From Luidia sarsii (Eukaryota; Echinodermata; Asteroidea; Paxillosida; Luidiidae), in the NCBI GenBank assembly GCA_949987565.1, contig OX465105.1:20384841-20448840 (forward strand): a DNA stretch of 64,000 bases, written 5' to 3'. A program made the translations under genes and the position numbers. Positions 1 to 13,847 of the stretch are shown here, one piece after another (position 1 is the first letter of the stretch; each line of letters opens with the position of its first letter). A model generated the notes under the pieces. That model worked only from the letters and a program-made list of their open reading frames with translations. It was not told the DNA's origin and did no database searches.

Positions 1-210
1 CAGCTGAAGCAGATGCCTAGGTGCATGCGACACCCAAAACCATGCTTGCTTTGTTTTAAATCACAGCAATTATGTCTTCTGGTAAGCTGTTACAGGTTGG
101 ACACATACAAACAATGCAAGTTGTGTGGTTTCTGGAAGAGGCCATGGGTTCTTCAAGAGCGCTGTAAGACTGAGGCTTACAAGTTACATATTAATTAAAA
201 AAACTTGTAG
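1..210. other. Unassigned sequence
   Basis: No recognisable gene or repeat. Confidence 0.4.
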
Positions 211-212
211 GA

Positions 213-427
213 GTCGAATCCAAATCCCAAATCTCAAATCTCAACTCCAAAATCCAAAATCTCAAATCCCGAATCTTAAATCTCAAATCCCGAATCTTAA
301 ATCTCAAATCTCAAATCATGAATCCCAAATCTCAAATCATGAATCTCAAATCTCAAATCTCAAATCTCAAATCTCAAATCCCAAATTTCCAAACCTCAAA
401 CCTCAAATCTCAAATTCTCAAATCTCC
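213..427. repeat. Heptamer tandem repeat, CAAATCT-type
   Basis: Degenerate tandem copies of a CAAATCT/CAAATCC heptamer. Open frames across it are repeat artefacts. Confidence 0.85.
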
Positions 428-1319
428 AATCCTAATACAGTACGGTACATGTGTCTCAATTTCTCAAATCTCATACTCACTCAGTTCAATTCAATCCAAA
501 CCAACCCTTTTCCTTGATGACCATCGGATATCAAGAACTTCACAGAGGGCCATACTGAACTATACTGGCCCAGAGCTTCAAGTATGGCTCAGTAATTCTC
601 AATGCTAGTAGTAGAGGTGGCAGTTAGATTATTTTTCTGAAAAGTGTGGCTGAGTGACCACTTTGACAGCTGGGCTATTGACCCTACACTTTCTGGTGGC
701 CCTGCACCATTACTTTAGAGCATGGAGCCACTGCCACTGTCAGGGTCTATCGGCCTGAGGCAGCAAGATTCGATCCTGATGAGAAGTGTGCAGCACACAG
801 TAGCCTTTTCAATTCACTGCATAATGTACAATCTCAGTCTGTCCTCCCAAGCACCCCTCCCCCCTCTACCCCCCCCCCTCCCACTGATCCCTCAGGCAAA
901 TTTTAAGAAGCATTCACTGTCCCCTCCCCCACCCCCTGGGAATCTGCATGCACAATTGATAACCTTGGCAACTGATTTAGCCAAGAACAAGCGCTCCTGG
1001 AGGGCGGCATTAGACAGTTGCCACGCATTACATGTACCTACTCAAAAATTTCATGGTGAGAGCAGATAACAAGAAAGAGGAAAACTGAATTGGCTGAGAC
1101 ACCATGTACTGGGGTATAATGATTGTACGTGTGGGCATGGGTGTGGGCATTGGGCAAGACTATGCCATTATAATCAGAGCACAGTCAGTGTGCCCAGACA
1201 ACTGGAAATCCATTAGCTAAATACTGGCACCGGTAATTCAAAGCTGTCTACAAAGGAAAACTCACACTTATAGTTAAATACTGTACATGAATGCATATGA
1301 TTTTACAGTATAATTTATG
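428..1319. other. Unassigned sequence with a C-rich tract
   Basis: No gene recognised. A pyrimidine-rich, CCCCTCCCC-type tract lies at about 845-945. Confidence 0.4.
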
Positions 1320-4190
1320 TACTGTACAATACCTGCATACATGTACATGTACATGTACATGTACCGGTACATGTACGTACATGTATCGTATGTAATGTAG
1401 ATGCACCGGTATGTATGTAAATGTACATGTATTGTATACAATGTACTGTACACTGTAGCATACTGGTCTCAAAAATGTGCATCTACCGGTATATGTGTGC
1501 ACATACACATGTACATGTACATGTGTATTATGCTAGCCAATGACAGAGCGTTTGTATAGATGGCTGCAAAATGGGTGCTACCGGTACTTGTCCATGGCTG
1601 CGTCCATGTACATGTACATGTACATGTACCATACTGTACATTGTACAGTACATGTACATGTACATGTACAATGTCATTATGTGTAAATGTTTAGTCATGT
1701 ACATGTGTACATGTACATGTACATGTATGTATGGTGTACATGTATGAACTGTACCGGTACATACATGTACATGTACATGAACATGTACAAATACATGTAC
1801 ATGTACATGTACATGTACATGTACATGTACAAGTATTGTACATACCGGTATGTACATGTACGTGCTGATGCACAACGTACATGTACATGTGTGTATTATA
1901 CATGTACTGTACACTGACTGTAGGCCCTACAACTGTACATGTACATGCACATGTACATGTACATATACACATACCGTACTATAGGCTAGCTGTAGCCAGT
2001 AGCCTGTAGGGTAGAAGCAATATCATGAATTTTTAATCTCCTGATTTCCCAAGACAGGTTCTATAAAACCTAGCTGGCTACAGTATATGTTTTTCATGGT
2101 TATACCATGGTTGTACAGAGTACAATGTATAAATTACACATGTACTTGCACATGTACAGCACCCGGTACATTGTACATACATGTACATACTGCAAATAAC
2201 ACTGTACAGTGAACACATACTGCTTACACGTGTACATGTACATGTACATGTACATGTACATGTACATGTACATTGTAGAGTACGATGTACATGTACATGT
2301 ACATGTACATGTACATGTACATTGTAGAGTACGATGTACATACAGTACATGTACATGCTCATGTACATGTACTGTACATACATGTGTACATGTACACATG
2401 TACAGTACATGAGCATGTACTGTACATGAATATATGTACATGTACATGTACAGTACATGTACGGTAGGCCACCTACCGGTATGTACATGTACATGTACAG
2501 TGTACATGTCCCGATACATTCATGTACAGGTATCGCATAAATGTAATTACAGTACAGTACACAACTACCGTACATTGTACTGTGCATGCATGTACTGTAC
2601 ATTGTACATGCACACTGTCCACTCCACACACATAAATGTACATAACCTTTAATTTGATTAAAACAAAAATTGTATTGAGTTGAATTTGAGTTGTATTCTA
2701 CAGTGCAAGCATAGCTAATTTGTTTGGACCTCACGCTTTCCCAGTCCAGCATGACCGTTATTGCCGGATATGTGAGTGATGAGGACTCAGAGCTATGCAC
2801 AGAGCACATGTGCACCAAAAAAAAAAAAGCCAGGAGGCAAATTCTCACAGCAGCACAGCACCAAAGCATAATGCATGTCTGACACTAATGTGGCCTCATG
2901 CACTCGGTCTTCTGAGCTATAGTGTGGGCCAGATACGTACATGTTCAGCAAGCGTGCCACCGAATGTCATGAAACATGCGCCGCCATGGTGACAGACAAG
3001 ACGACAAATTGGCCGAGAAAAGTAACAGCACCTGTAACTCAGCTGAAAATGACAGCCGTGACTGGGGGAATGGCCGGCCTTGTGTGCATGTGTGCCATAT
3101 GTCCCGGCTTAAGGCCTCTCTCTTGGTCTTAGCCTTGAACTTGTCATTCCACTCACCAACAATATAGTCAGGTTAAAACTTGCAATCAATACCACACACG
3201 TCTTTTGCACAGAAATACTGTTTACATGGACAGTGTAGTGTACATGTACATGTAACTCAATACAGATGATGATAGACTTTTTGTGTTACAAGTACATGTA
3301 CATGTACATGTACATGTACATGTACATGTACATGTACATGTGTACATGTAACTTAAAGCCAGAAGAATATGGTAGCAATGTTCACTGGCTTGATATCGGT
3401 CACTGAGGAAAATATATCTACTGTTGATGAGAGGAATGGATCGAGACAGACATACTGTGTATACATGTATACATGTACACATGTACGCTACATGTACTCA
3501 ATGTACAATGTAGGTGCACATGTAGTTCAGTTGGTATTAAACCAAAACATTGTGTACATGTGCACAAGTAATGTACATGTACATGAACAAACAGCTACTG
3601 TAGGCTACCTGTGCATAAAATACATGTACAATGTATGTCCTTTGACATGTTTGAGAATGGTAATACCATACATGTACGTACATGTTTACTGTATATGTAC
3701 ATGTTTATGTACCAGACTACATGTACAGGTACATGTATGTATGTGTGTTTGTGTACAGCTGTACGTGTACACATGTAACAGTACTATACTGTACAGTACA
3801 TGTACACTGTACGTGTATGTAAATGTGTTTATTTCTATGGTACATACATGGAGGGGTATTTCCTTCCTCCATGGTACATACATTGTACATGTATGAATTA
3901 CATGTACATGTCTCAAAAGGTGCTTAATACTGTACACATTGACATACATGTACATGTACATGTGCACTGCCTATATGTGCACTCCACTAACAAACAAATC
4001 ACATACAGGTGTACATTGTATACCGTAATTATTGTACAAGGTTTACCTGGAGTGTGTAGTACACAAGTCATGTACAATGTACACTGTACATGTACATGTA
4101 TTGTACACGTATACAATGTATGACATACATGTACCTGGTATATACAGTAAGTGCAACACTGTGTATACATACTGTACATTGTACGATTAG
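1320..4190. repeat. Palindromic TACATG hexamer arrays, left block
   Basis: Long runs of TACATG (equivalently ACATGT) alternate with degenerate stretches, densest at 1330-1970, 2130-2650, 3285-3345 and 3450-4190. The unit is its own reverse complement, so both strands give Met-Tyr or His-Val open frames that are not genes. ACCGGT replaces ACATGT at scattered places (for example 1363, 1578, 1752, 2476). Confidence 0.95.
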
Positions 4191-4860
4191 TGTACCGCAA
4201 CTTGATTTTAATTCAGAAGCATTACTTCCAACTTGGACCGGCAGACAATGAGCAGACCCAGTTTCATGATCATGTTCCTGTGCAATCCTGGACTAGTACT
4301 ACACATTGTCTGGTGTCTCCCTTCAAACAGCACGGCAAAAGGTAGCCAGATGATGCCCTACACGTACATGTACAACAACATGTACTTGAAGTTATACAGC
4401 GCACCCACTGTGCGCCGGGCAATAATGTGAAAGCCGCGGACCCCGCGGTCCATACCAGACTAATAAAAAAATACAGGGCTTCACAGCACCCCAGCTCTGG
4501 CTAAATCCAGCTCAGATTAGTTTGGCTCAGGAGCCCCTGATGAAAACAAATTGGCAGCAGGAAAATAAACAAGTGAAGGCAATCCCCTTTCAGTGCAGGT
4601 GGTATCACTTCCACAGGCTGCGGTGACTCAAATCAAGTCCGCCACGCATATTAACCACATGTACATGTACATCTGCAGTTCAGTTGCCAAAAAGGAAAGT
4701 GGAATAGTGTACACAAGTGTTGCAAGCCGCTGCACTGACTTCAATGACAATATTTCAAATGTTAAGAGGGCCTGGCATTTGGAGTCTACATTTTGTACAA
4801 TGTACATGTACAGTAGGCCTAAAGCAGGCCCTTTCTCCATAGAGCAGGGAAAGTACTCAT

Positions 4861-4950
4861 GCTTTCTCTATTAAGGCAGAATAGAAATGTCCTTTCTGCC
4901 TTTGAGAAAGGTGCTGCTTGCATCGAAATGTCAAGCCCTCTACATTTTTG
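4861..4950. mobile_element. Decayed copy of the hairpin-element family
   Basis: CTTTCTGCCTTTGAGAAAGG followed by a CGAAATGTCAAGCCCTCTA block matches the hairpin family seen intact at 39210, 58177 and 63495, with several substitutions. Confidence 0.6.
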
Positions 4951-5319
4951 AAAATGAAACTACAGTGTACTGTACTTGTAGGGACTAGGGATGGCGGGTG
5001 GCGGTGTACATGTACCGTACAGTGTGTATATGGAAAGCAAATTAACAGTAGGAAATAAACAATGTCTAGCGCTCTCTTGTGTTCAATATTCAGTGTACTG
5101 TAAAGTCTGTATGTCCATGTACACATTTATTTATTCATTTTAATACCAAGCCCCAACCCACCAGCTATGGTCAAACTTGACAAACAGCGCTAGTGGGGAA
5201 ATCAAATAATCTCACGAACGCACAGACACGCATGAGAGCACGAACAACAACATCAACAGAAAAACTGTGCTACAAAATGGAGAGCCGCGGACTAAGACTG
5301 CCCTTAAAAAAAAATGCAC

Positions 5320-5592
5320 TGCCTCCTTGAATAGCTGAGCCCCCTTCTCTGAAGGTTGTCGGATAACGTCGGCAGGAAGCCTATTCCAGACAGTTACAGC
5401 TACTAGTAGAAAGCTCGTCTTAGTCCAGCAAGGTCTTCGCATTTCTAATACCAGGAGGTAATGTAGAGGATGCTGTATAAGGCAGTAGGGATGCACAGCG
5501 ATGGAGGAGTCAAAGTGATTGGCGAAGGGTGTTGGGAACAACACATGCCCAGCAAGGTTGATCCTGCCCAGGTTGCTGTGTGCACAGTGCAA
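5320..5592 (-). pseudogene. Possible C-terminal remnant of a non-LTR retrotransposon ORF2
   Basis: The minus-strand frame contains SFLLVAVTVWNRLPADVIRQ shortly before its end. The pattern SF-x-W-N-x-LP is typical of the last residues of CR1/L2/jockey-type ORF2 proteins. No reverse transcriptase core is visible nearby, so this would be a 5'-truncated insertion. The upstream part of the frame is not recognisable. Confidence 0.45.
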
Positions 5593-5599
5593 TTATGCA

Positions 5600-6460
5600 T
5601 GAATCATCAACATCTCCGCAAACTGGCTGATCCATTTAAAACAGAAAAGTTGCATTTTGAAAATGGTAGTGCTGTTGTCAAAATGATTTTTCTGGGGAGA
5701 TACAATGGATATTTTTATTTTAAATTATACCTAAAAAATACATTTTTGTTGCATCTGTGTTTCATATTACTGTCATAATTTTCATAAAATGTAAAAGAGC
5801 AATTGCTAATTATTTATTCATGATGTCACTGATCAGCAATGTGCGTGTTCTCGCAACAGGAAATAATTAATATTCATGGAGCAAAGCGGGGTAAAAAAAA
5901 AGGCCGCACCACGAGGTACGAGTGTCAATCACAGGTGTCACATGAAAAGAGGAAAAAGAGGAGGGGGAATGTGGTACAGTTTGCCCACTGCTGTAGTGCA
6001 CAGGGAAGTTGGGGAACCAGACAGAGGCCTTGCCGGATCAAAGAGAAAATCTCACTGGTCAATTTTATAAACATCACGAAAGTTAAGGGAATTTCAGCAA
6101 ATGGCAGCCAACATATTTAACGTACATGTAGTGCCATGCAAGAACCCGTTGAAAGTTGGAGACGGGCGATCGTTTTTTTGAAAAGTCAGAACACAGTTAC
6201 AACTGAATGCAGATTTATGTGAGACACAAGCTGACTGCAGACCACAAGTCACATGGAAGTTGGAACACGATGAAACAGCCATCATTCTTGTTGATGAGAT
6301 ACATACATGTACCGTATGTACATGAACATTCATGAACGTTTACAAGGTTTTAGGTTTTTTGTTTTGAAAATAACACATGTCGACAACAGCACAAGAAAAC
6401 AGTGCTCTGAAAGTTAATAACATCTTTTAGAACAAGCATATGGGCCGGCCAGATGGCCTT
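5600..6460. other. Unassigned sequence
   Basis: AT-rich in part; no domain, RNA gene or clear repeat recognised. Confidence 0.35.
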
Positions 6461-6464
6461 CTTT

Positions 6465-6612
6465 TAACTTACGTCTCACTGGGATCTAAATGATTTTTCG
6501 GAACAATTTGTTAAATGCTGCATTTTTGCGAAAAAAATGAAGCGGTTTTCACTATTTTCTCGAGACTGGGTTGGCGGATTGAACTGAAATTTTCACAGGT
6601 GTGCACTGCTAC
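6465..6612 (+). mobile_element. Fragment of ACAACATTGGT-ended repeat family
   Basis: Shares the ACGTCTCAC, GATCTAAA-GATTTTTCGGAACAA, TTTTCTCGAGACT and GGCGGATTGA-CTGAAATTTTCACAGG blocks with copies at 16864-17190 and 29635-29998. Both ends are lost. Confidence 0.7.
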
Positions 6613-6669
6613 ACTCACTGACACTCATTTGTCCCTTGGTCTTGTTGACTGCTGGGGACACCACCGCAT

Positions 6670-7440
6670 CACAGGTACATGTACATGTATTCTGCCAACG
6701 ACCTTTCTCAAACCTCCCATTTCTGCCGTCCGAAGGACCTTACTCAGTCAGACCAAGCCCTGTCCAGTCTGCGATGTTAATAAATCCTCCCATCTCTTTT
6801 TTCTCTGTGTCTCTCCGATGTACAGTACATACATTATACTGTATCTGTAGTGTACTACAGTGTACATGTACAGTACTGTAGTCATGTACTGTACATAATG
6901 TACATGTGAAAGCCTTTCTGGGATAAGCTTGAACTAGTGTCCCTCCCTCTGATACCGTCTGTCTGAACTCTGAAGAACTCTCCCGAGAAAACCCCTGAGC
7001 TAAGAAACATCCTTACAATTCCATGCATGATTTAATGTGAATGAATACATGTACTTGTACTTGTATCGGGTAAATGTCACTTTGATGAAAATACTGCACT
7101 GGGAATACTTCCGTGACGAAAATACCTTTGCAAAGGGAATAAACCTTCAATGCGATTATTACCACTATGATCAGAATAAGGATCTGCAAGGAATGCACAT
7201 AATTGCATGTACATGTACATTAGATCATGTACCGGTATACATTACATGTACATGTATGTACATGTACATACTGTACGTTTAGTGTAATTCAAATCAACAT
7301 AAAAATGTACACTGTACATGTACTGTATACATACAGTACACGTCCAAAGTTCAGTAGATCTATGTGTTACATGTAAATTGTACAGTACGTGTATACAACT
7401 ATACATGTACATGTACCTCAGGCATCAAGTACACATAAGC
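6670..7440. repeat. Scattered TACATG hexamer runs
   Basis: Short ACATGT/TACAGTAC runs, densest at 6820-6905 and 7200-7420, between unassigned sequence. No gene recognised. Confidence 0.75.
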
Positions 7441-8400
7441 AAAGCATCCATCTCACATCAGGGGGACTTGATTAGTTTGTGTGTTATCAGGGATTCAGTG
7501 CCCATGGTGGCTACAGTGTAATTCATTTTTACAAGGGTAATAACATCTGGGGGACCAGTGATGGATGGGTACTGGGCAGGAGAAGAGCATCATTGGTCAC
7601 GGCACGTACCCATTTAGGAAAATGAATGTGGCTAACTTCACAATGCATGTAATGAGGTCAGTCCATTCCGCCACCCCAGCCCCCTCTTCCTCTTCCTCTC
7701 CCCCTCCCATCCCTTGCCCACAATCAATGTACATGTACAGTACACTTTGTGGTACATGTACATGTACCGGCTCTAGCAATGATTGCCCTTCTTGAAATAT
7801 GCTTGCTGCAGAAGTCCTAACAGGCCAACTGCACTGCCTCATTGATCCGGGTCAAAGGCAGTTCTGAAAATGGAATTTACACAAATGCCTAGCCTTTGAA
7901 TATGTACTGTACATGTACAGTGTACACATACATGTACACATGTACATGTGTATATTGCGCAATGCACACCACTAGGCATATACATGTAGAATTCACACTG
8001 GATCATTTTGGATGACCAATGAAAGATTATACCATGAACGAAAAAGCTCTCACTGAAACCTTTAATATTCAATCAAGAATTGATGATGAAAAATAGGTTT
8101 GAAAATAGAAACTTATTCAGAAATATGTTGAAAAAAAATCTGTTCTGAAGACTTTGAATAATGGGGCTGTAAATTACTTATTGTAAAGAGATTTGATTGG
8201 AATTTCAAACCAGAAGAAAGTCCTTGTACTGAATCAAATACAAACACACATTTTTGTTGTAAATACGAGCCTTCACTGAAAAAAATGACGTTGAAAAATA
8301 GTAATATGAAAAGCTGCCTTGGGCTCAAAACAATTCGGTAAGGAACTGTACGTGCTGAATAAAACAATGTGGTAATGAAATGGACCATTTCAAATGTTTA
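7441..8400. other. Unassigned sequence with a few CATG runs
   Basis: No recognisable coding sequence; small hexamer runs at 7725-7770 and 7905-7960, then AT-rich DNA to 8400. Confidence 0.35.
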
Positions 8401-8689
8401 AAGACAAAGTGTGTAGTGTGTACACGTACATTTTACATGTAATACATGTACATGTTATTGTACAGTACAGTGTACAGTACATACATGTTCATGTACAGTA
8501 TTTTGTACGTGTGCCTGCCAGAAAGAGACTGATACAGTACTGTATACATTACATGGATGTAATTCCTAACCCTTCAGAAAACAAGTGTCCAAATTGTACA
8601 TGTACAGTTCATGTGTAAATTGAAGGTTCAATGCAATCACACATCCTTGGAATACAAATACATGTGTATCTGTTTTGAGTCGGGACAGG

Positions 8690-8800
8690 TGTTCCAAGCC
8701 ATTTTATTAAGATGACCTTTGTCAAAGGCAGAATGAGAAAGACCTTTTTCCCATGATCGAACATTACTAAAATCTAAATTTTTGAAAATTACTTTTGGGT
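8690..8800 (-). mobile_element. Strongly decayed hairpin-family copy
   Basis: AAAGGCAGAATGAGAAAGAC next to a GATCG-ACATTACTAAAATCTAAATTTTTG-like stretch recalls the palindromic core of the hairpin family on the minus strand. Low identity. Confidence 0.35.
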
Positions 8801-8829
8801 AGTTTACGTCTGTGAGCAGTACATGTTCC

Positions 8830-9240
8830 GGTACATGTATGTAGCGTGTTTTTTTATTACTATCAATATGAAAACAAAAATTGTATGATGCAAATGTACT
8901 ATTATTATTGAACATGTACACTGAACATGTAGTGTAGAATGCTACAGTACAGTACATGTGATGTGCATACGTGTACATGTACACTTGTACAGTACATGTA
9001 CATGTACACCAATGTACATGTACCTGCTTCGGGGGGTTTCACAAGTTCACATGTAAATGTGTATAAAAGGTATTAAAGAATGACATACGGTAATGTACAT
9101 GTACATGTACATGTAGAATGCTACATGTACATTTGTACAGACTACAGCATATCATGTACATGTATGTGTTCATGTACATCTGCTTCAGGGGTTCCACATG
9201 TACACATGTACATGCACATGTACATGTACAGTATAAGGGT
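8830..9240. repeat. TACATG hexamer runs with a local duplication
   Basis: ACATGT runs; the block ATGTACATCTGCTTC-GGGG-TTCACA occurs at about 9020 and again at about 9170, so a unit of roughly 150 bp is duplicated. Confidence 0.7.
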
Positions 9241-9322
9241 AAGACTGACAGTCAGCTCACAAATCCACATGGTGCCAAGAATTCTCATTACATTTCACAC
9301 CGATTATGATTAGCATACTGAA

Positions 9323-9356
<34 letters not shown>

Positions 9357-9534
9357 CTGACGACCATGAGCTGTCATACTAATGTATGCAAGTTCTGCGT
9401 ACTGCCTGCTCAACCGACAAGCGGCGTATAGACAGAGTCATTAGAAAATGGGAGATGTCAAGTCATTATAATATGTTGGCAAGCTTCCACGTGTCCTGTT
9501 TCCATGCACAAAATGCGCACCGACGTACAGACAG

Positions 9535-9602
9535 AGGAGGGAGGGAGGGAGGGAGATAGGGAGGGAGGGAGGGAGGGAGGGAGGGAGGGAGGGAGGGGGG
9601 GG
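9535..9602. repeat. GGGA tetranucleotide array
   Basis: About 16 GGGA units, preceded at 9323-9355 by a GA/GACA run. G-rich strand is the plus strand. Confidence 0.9.
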
Positions 9603-9819
9603 TGATGGTGAATACTGATAGCGGTGAGGACTGGGAGGCAGTGAGGTACAGTGTGCTCATGCAGTCCGCAAGTCAACAACACAGGGCTTGATTGTGCTCT
9701 TACGTACGTGTGCGTGCGTACAGGGCGGGTGACTCACCTAGTTAATATCATGTGACCTGCCAGAGGCAGCCGCTGATGTCAGGTCACCTGTCTGTCCCTG
9801 CATACTGCAGCGCATGTTC

Positions 9820-11080
9820 TGTACATGTACGTACATGTATGTACATGTATGTAGAGTATGCACCTTATACACGTACATGAACATGTATGTACATGTACAT
9901 GTACCATGTTCATGTACAATGTACATGTACATGTACATGTACATTGTACATACATGATCTACATAAATGTTATGATGTATGCACAAACTATAATGCACAT
10001 GTACTGTACATGCACAGTATGCACATGTATGTACTGTACACTATCACACATAATTTGTACGGTATGCTCATTGTACTACTTAGTGTACGTACAGTAATTT
10101 TTATGCTCATTGTACAGTACATGTGTACATGTACCTGCACAGTGTGTCTAGACACACTGCTTGCCTTTTGTGCACATCTAAGATTATAACCCAACCAAGG
10201 ATCTGTGCTCGGAAATATGTACATGTACATGTACAATGTGAGACCTTTTGGATAAGGCAAGAAAGGTGTCAATATGCCTGTACACATGTGTACATGTACA
10301 TGTTTTGTACCTTTAAAAATTGTTTAGAATCCTTTGAACATCATATAGAATCTTAATATCAGGTCACCTTTCTGAGCCTACCCACATGTACACATGTACT
10401 GTACATGTACAGCATATTCTATGCATATTGTACAGCCACAATCCATATGTACATGTATACACAGTACATGTACATGTACATGTACATGTAAAATTGTAAA
10501 TACTGTATACTGTACATGTACATCTTTTGTATGTGCATGCCTACAACCGTAAGATTGACACCAACCAAGGATCTAAGCTTGGAATGAAAACATTTGGATT
10601 ATATTAGAAATGCGTCAATATAATGCACATGTATGGTACATGTATGTACCGTACATGGACAATTGGACATGTACATGGACATGTACAGTATGTTAATTTT
10701 TGTAAAACTCTTACACGTACATGTAAATGTGTACATGTGGACAGTCATTTACGCGATGGGTTCATTTACATACATGTACAATCATACATGTATCAATAAC
10801 TTCTACATGTACATGTACTTCATTGATAATCTACATGTACATGTACATGTATCATATTGTTTACAACATGTGTATGCAAACTATGCACATACAATATGTT
10901 GCCTGTCAAGCACTTTATGTACATGTACAGTATAACTGCTATAATTCTGTTTGTCTCCAACCAATATAACTTATAAGGAAATTTCACATTTATTTGTTTC
11001 TGCACAAGGTAGGAAAACAGGTAGTTCTCAATACACGCAATGTACAAATACTATTCAATGTATATACATGTACACTGACC
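9820..11080. repeat. TACATG hexamer arrays with a 390-bp tandem duplication
   Basis: ACATGT runs throughout. CCAACCAAGGATCT occurs at 10191 and 10562 with related flanks (TAAGATT before, GGA-AT-GTCAATAT after), so one segment was duplicated in tandem and has diverged. Confidence 0.75.
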
Positions 11081-11620
11081 TGTGTAGCATTTGGAAAGAT
11101 ACTGTACCGTATCTAAGATACGTGTAACATATTCTTCAGTTAACCATCAGAAATCTTTGGGTGGCAAAAAAATTGCTAAACCTACAAGTGTCATTTGGAC
11201 CAAGCGGATTACATCCAACAATACATACAGACTGTACACAATGTAACTCAGCATCAAATAATCAGGTTAAGTGGCAGGATATCCTGTAAGCATATTAGGG
11301 TGACCTAATCCCAACTCCCACTGACATTCCTACATCTGCTACTTAGTATGACAAGGGTGGGAGCTTCACTGGAGCAAATGTGGCAACTACTGTACTGCCT
11401 CAGTGCCCCCACACTATGGTCAGTTCCTTGGTACCTCTACTCCTCTGGTGTTCACATGCACTGCCTAAGTACCTACATGTAAGTACTGCATCGGTGCACT
11501 TGGCCACTGCCTAAATCATTTGCCTTGTGCCCCTGTTCAATGTTTCCATTGGCTGGGTTCAACGCCCCTGTTCCTTGGTACTTTGCTACTGCCTCATTGA
11601 CCCCATCATTAGCACGGGCG
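11081..11620. other. Unassigned sequence
   Basis: No gene recognised; the last part grades into the minisatellite, with loose matches such as GTGCCCC and CATT. Confidence 0.35.
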
Positions 11621-11624
11621 CCCA

Positions 11625-12365
11625 TGGTCATTGACACTAGTGCCCCTTGTCATTAACAATGGTGCCCCTGGTCTTTAACACTGGTGCCCCTGGTCATCAA
11701 CACTGGTGCCCCTGGTCATTAACACTGGTGCCCCTGGTTATTAACACTGGTGCCCCTGGTCATTCACACTGATGCCCCTGGTCATTAACACTGGTGTCCC
11801 TGGTCATTAACACTGGTGTCCCTGGTCATTAACACTGATGTCCCTGGTTATTAACACTGGTGCCCCTGGTCATTAACACTGGTGTCCCTGGTTATTAACA
11901 CTGGTGCCCCTAGTCATTAACACTGGTGCCCCTGGTCATCAACACTGGTGCCCCTGGTCATCAACACTGGTGCCCCTGGTTATTAACACTGGTGCCCCTG
12001 GTCATTAACACTGGCGCCCATGGTCATTGACACTAGTGCCCCTTGTCATTAACACTGGTGCCCCTGGTCATCAACACTGGTGCCCCTGGTCATCAACACT
12101 GGTGCCCCTGGTTATTAACACTGGTGCCCCTAGTCATTAACACTGGTGCCCCTGGTCATCAACACTGGTGCCCCTGGTCATTAACACTGGTGCCCATGGT
12201 CATTACATTGGCATCTCTGGTCATTACATTGGTGATTGGTGTCTGTGATCATTACCTTGGTGTCCCTGGTCATTGTCTTGGTGCCTGTGGTCATTGCCTT
12301 GATGCCCCCTGGTCATTACATCCATGCCCCTGGTCACTGTCTTGGTGGGCCCCTGGTCATTGGTG
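11625..12365. repeat. 22-bp minisatellite
   Basis: About 33 head-to-tail units with core CACTGGTGCCCCTGG followed by TCATTAA or TTATTAA; spacing between TGCCCC starts is 22 bp (11641, 11663, 11685). The unit length is not a multiple of three, so the open frames here are not conserved proteins. Units degrade after 12200. Confidence 0.95.
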
Positions 12366-12424
12366 CCTATAGATGTTACATGTACAGTATGCAATTGCCC
12401 AGACGTCGTAAGCCGTGTTTTCAC

Positions 12425-12597
12425 AGGGGTGGATTTCACTTTAAGCCTTACGATGCATCGTAATTCAACTTACGATGGATAACGGTAACCCATAATTAGT
12501 TGTGACACACCGTATGGTTTCTGTGCACCGCTCATCGTCTTACGGACTGTTAATTTGCTGTGAATGGCCGGTGAAATGCCACACAATGAGGGCGCTG
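12425..12597. mobile_element. TTTCAC-ended MITE (TTACGATGCATCG family), copy 1
   Basis: Begins GTGGATTTCAC and ends GGTGAAAT, with internal TTACGATGCATCG, ATTAGTTGTGA, ACACCGTATGG and CGCTCATCGTCTTACG. Other copies are at 18811 and 62032. Confidence 0.75.
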
Positions 12598-12599
12598 CG

Positions 12600-13245
12600 C
12601 AAAATAATATTCGACATTCTGCGGAAATAACGATTCTTTACCTGCTGGTTGAAGATGGTTGTTTAGTCAGGCAACCTTCAGTGTAGATACATTAGTGCAG
12701 TAGTGGTCTCATTATACATAAACATGTGAAATTCGTTCAAAGTAAAGAAGAAACCAATTCACATTGAAAGTTCTCAAACGACAAGAGAACCTCTCAATCT
12801 AGGAAGATGCAAACAAAAAAATCCATCAAGTAGGTCACCTGGCATCACTTCCATAATATTTAATAATATTAGTCTCTCCAAATGAAGCACTCCTACCCAT
12901 AATAATAAAGTGTAGAGTGTGGACTGTAGAGGCAGTGGCAGTCAATATCGTAGTGTGTTTTAGTGTCCCTTGTGTGTGTGGCATATTGCCCCGCCCATGA
13001 GAACAGAGTTCCTCCAAGCACTTCCTACTGAACATTGTACATTTACATGCACACTGCACACTTGCACAGTACAATCATTAGCATTCCAAATCTAATGTAC
13101 ATGTAGGTGTGTATGTGTTTATGATATACAAATTTGTAGATGGTGGATTTGGGGGAATTGAAGGATGACAATTAGGCTCATTATACCTTTTTTTCATAAA
13201 TACTTTCATAAACACGTGTATAATCCTTCCAAAGTGTCATACATT
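12600..13245. other. Unassigned sequence
   Basis: No recognisable feature. Confidence 0.35.
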
Positions 13246-13770
13246 ATTCTACATGTACATACCAGGGTACATGTACATGTACATTGTACATGTGCATGTA
13301 TTGTACGTAATGTATGTTCATTGCATTCCACAGAATGAATTATGAAAGATCCATGTACATGTACATGTAAAGCAACCAACAAGTACATGTAGGTGTACCG
13401 GGGGTACATGTATATGATGCACACAGGACTGGGCCAACAACAACAACAACAACAACACACAAAAAAAATCACATTTCAATTGCTTCATAAATGTGTACAC
13501 TATGTACATGTATACATGTTGTACGTGTACATCCTAAGGGAGGGAAATATACCGGTACATGTACAGAACATGGTTACGGGATTGGTGGCCTTAATGAGCA
13601 ACATCAGGTCCTCGTGTATTTAAACACACATGATGAATCAGACAATTGTTCACATCCGTTTATTGTACCGGTACATGTACACTGCACGTGCATGCAGCAT
13701 GCACTAGCCCACACAAGTGCCAATAGGCCCGAAACATGTACAGTGTACATCACATCCATTCTTGCTCAGC
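13246..13770. repeat. Scattered TACATG runs and a CAA tract
   Basis: ACATGT runs at 13250-13300, 13350-13410 and 13545-13690, and a (CAA)n tract at 13436-13456. Confidence 0.75.
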
Positions 13771-13847
13771 AAAAACATTAATTATTAAAAAAATCAACTA
13801 AGATCTCAACCTGTTCAGTGTAATGCTAAACACTTTCAGATATAATA

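Noticed and set aside
1248..2869. Met-Tyr, His-Val and Cys-Thr rich open frames
   Set aside because: They follow from the self-complementary TACATG hexamer, which is open in all frames.
1320..4190. p53-type response elements in the ACATGT arrays
   Set aside because: The flanking positions are T/A and do not satisfy the purine-purine-purine CATG pyrimidine rule beyond chance.
5839..6120. Basic small protein frame (KRGKKKGRTTRYE)
   Set aside because: No homology that I recognise, overlapping alternative frame, and no supporting splice or promoter signal.
12043..12372. 109-codon frame with GAPGHQHWCPW-like repeats
   Set aside because: The 22-bp unit is not a multiple of three and shows no codon conservation; it is a minisatellite.
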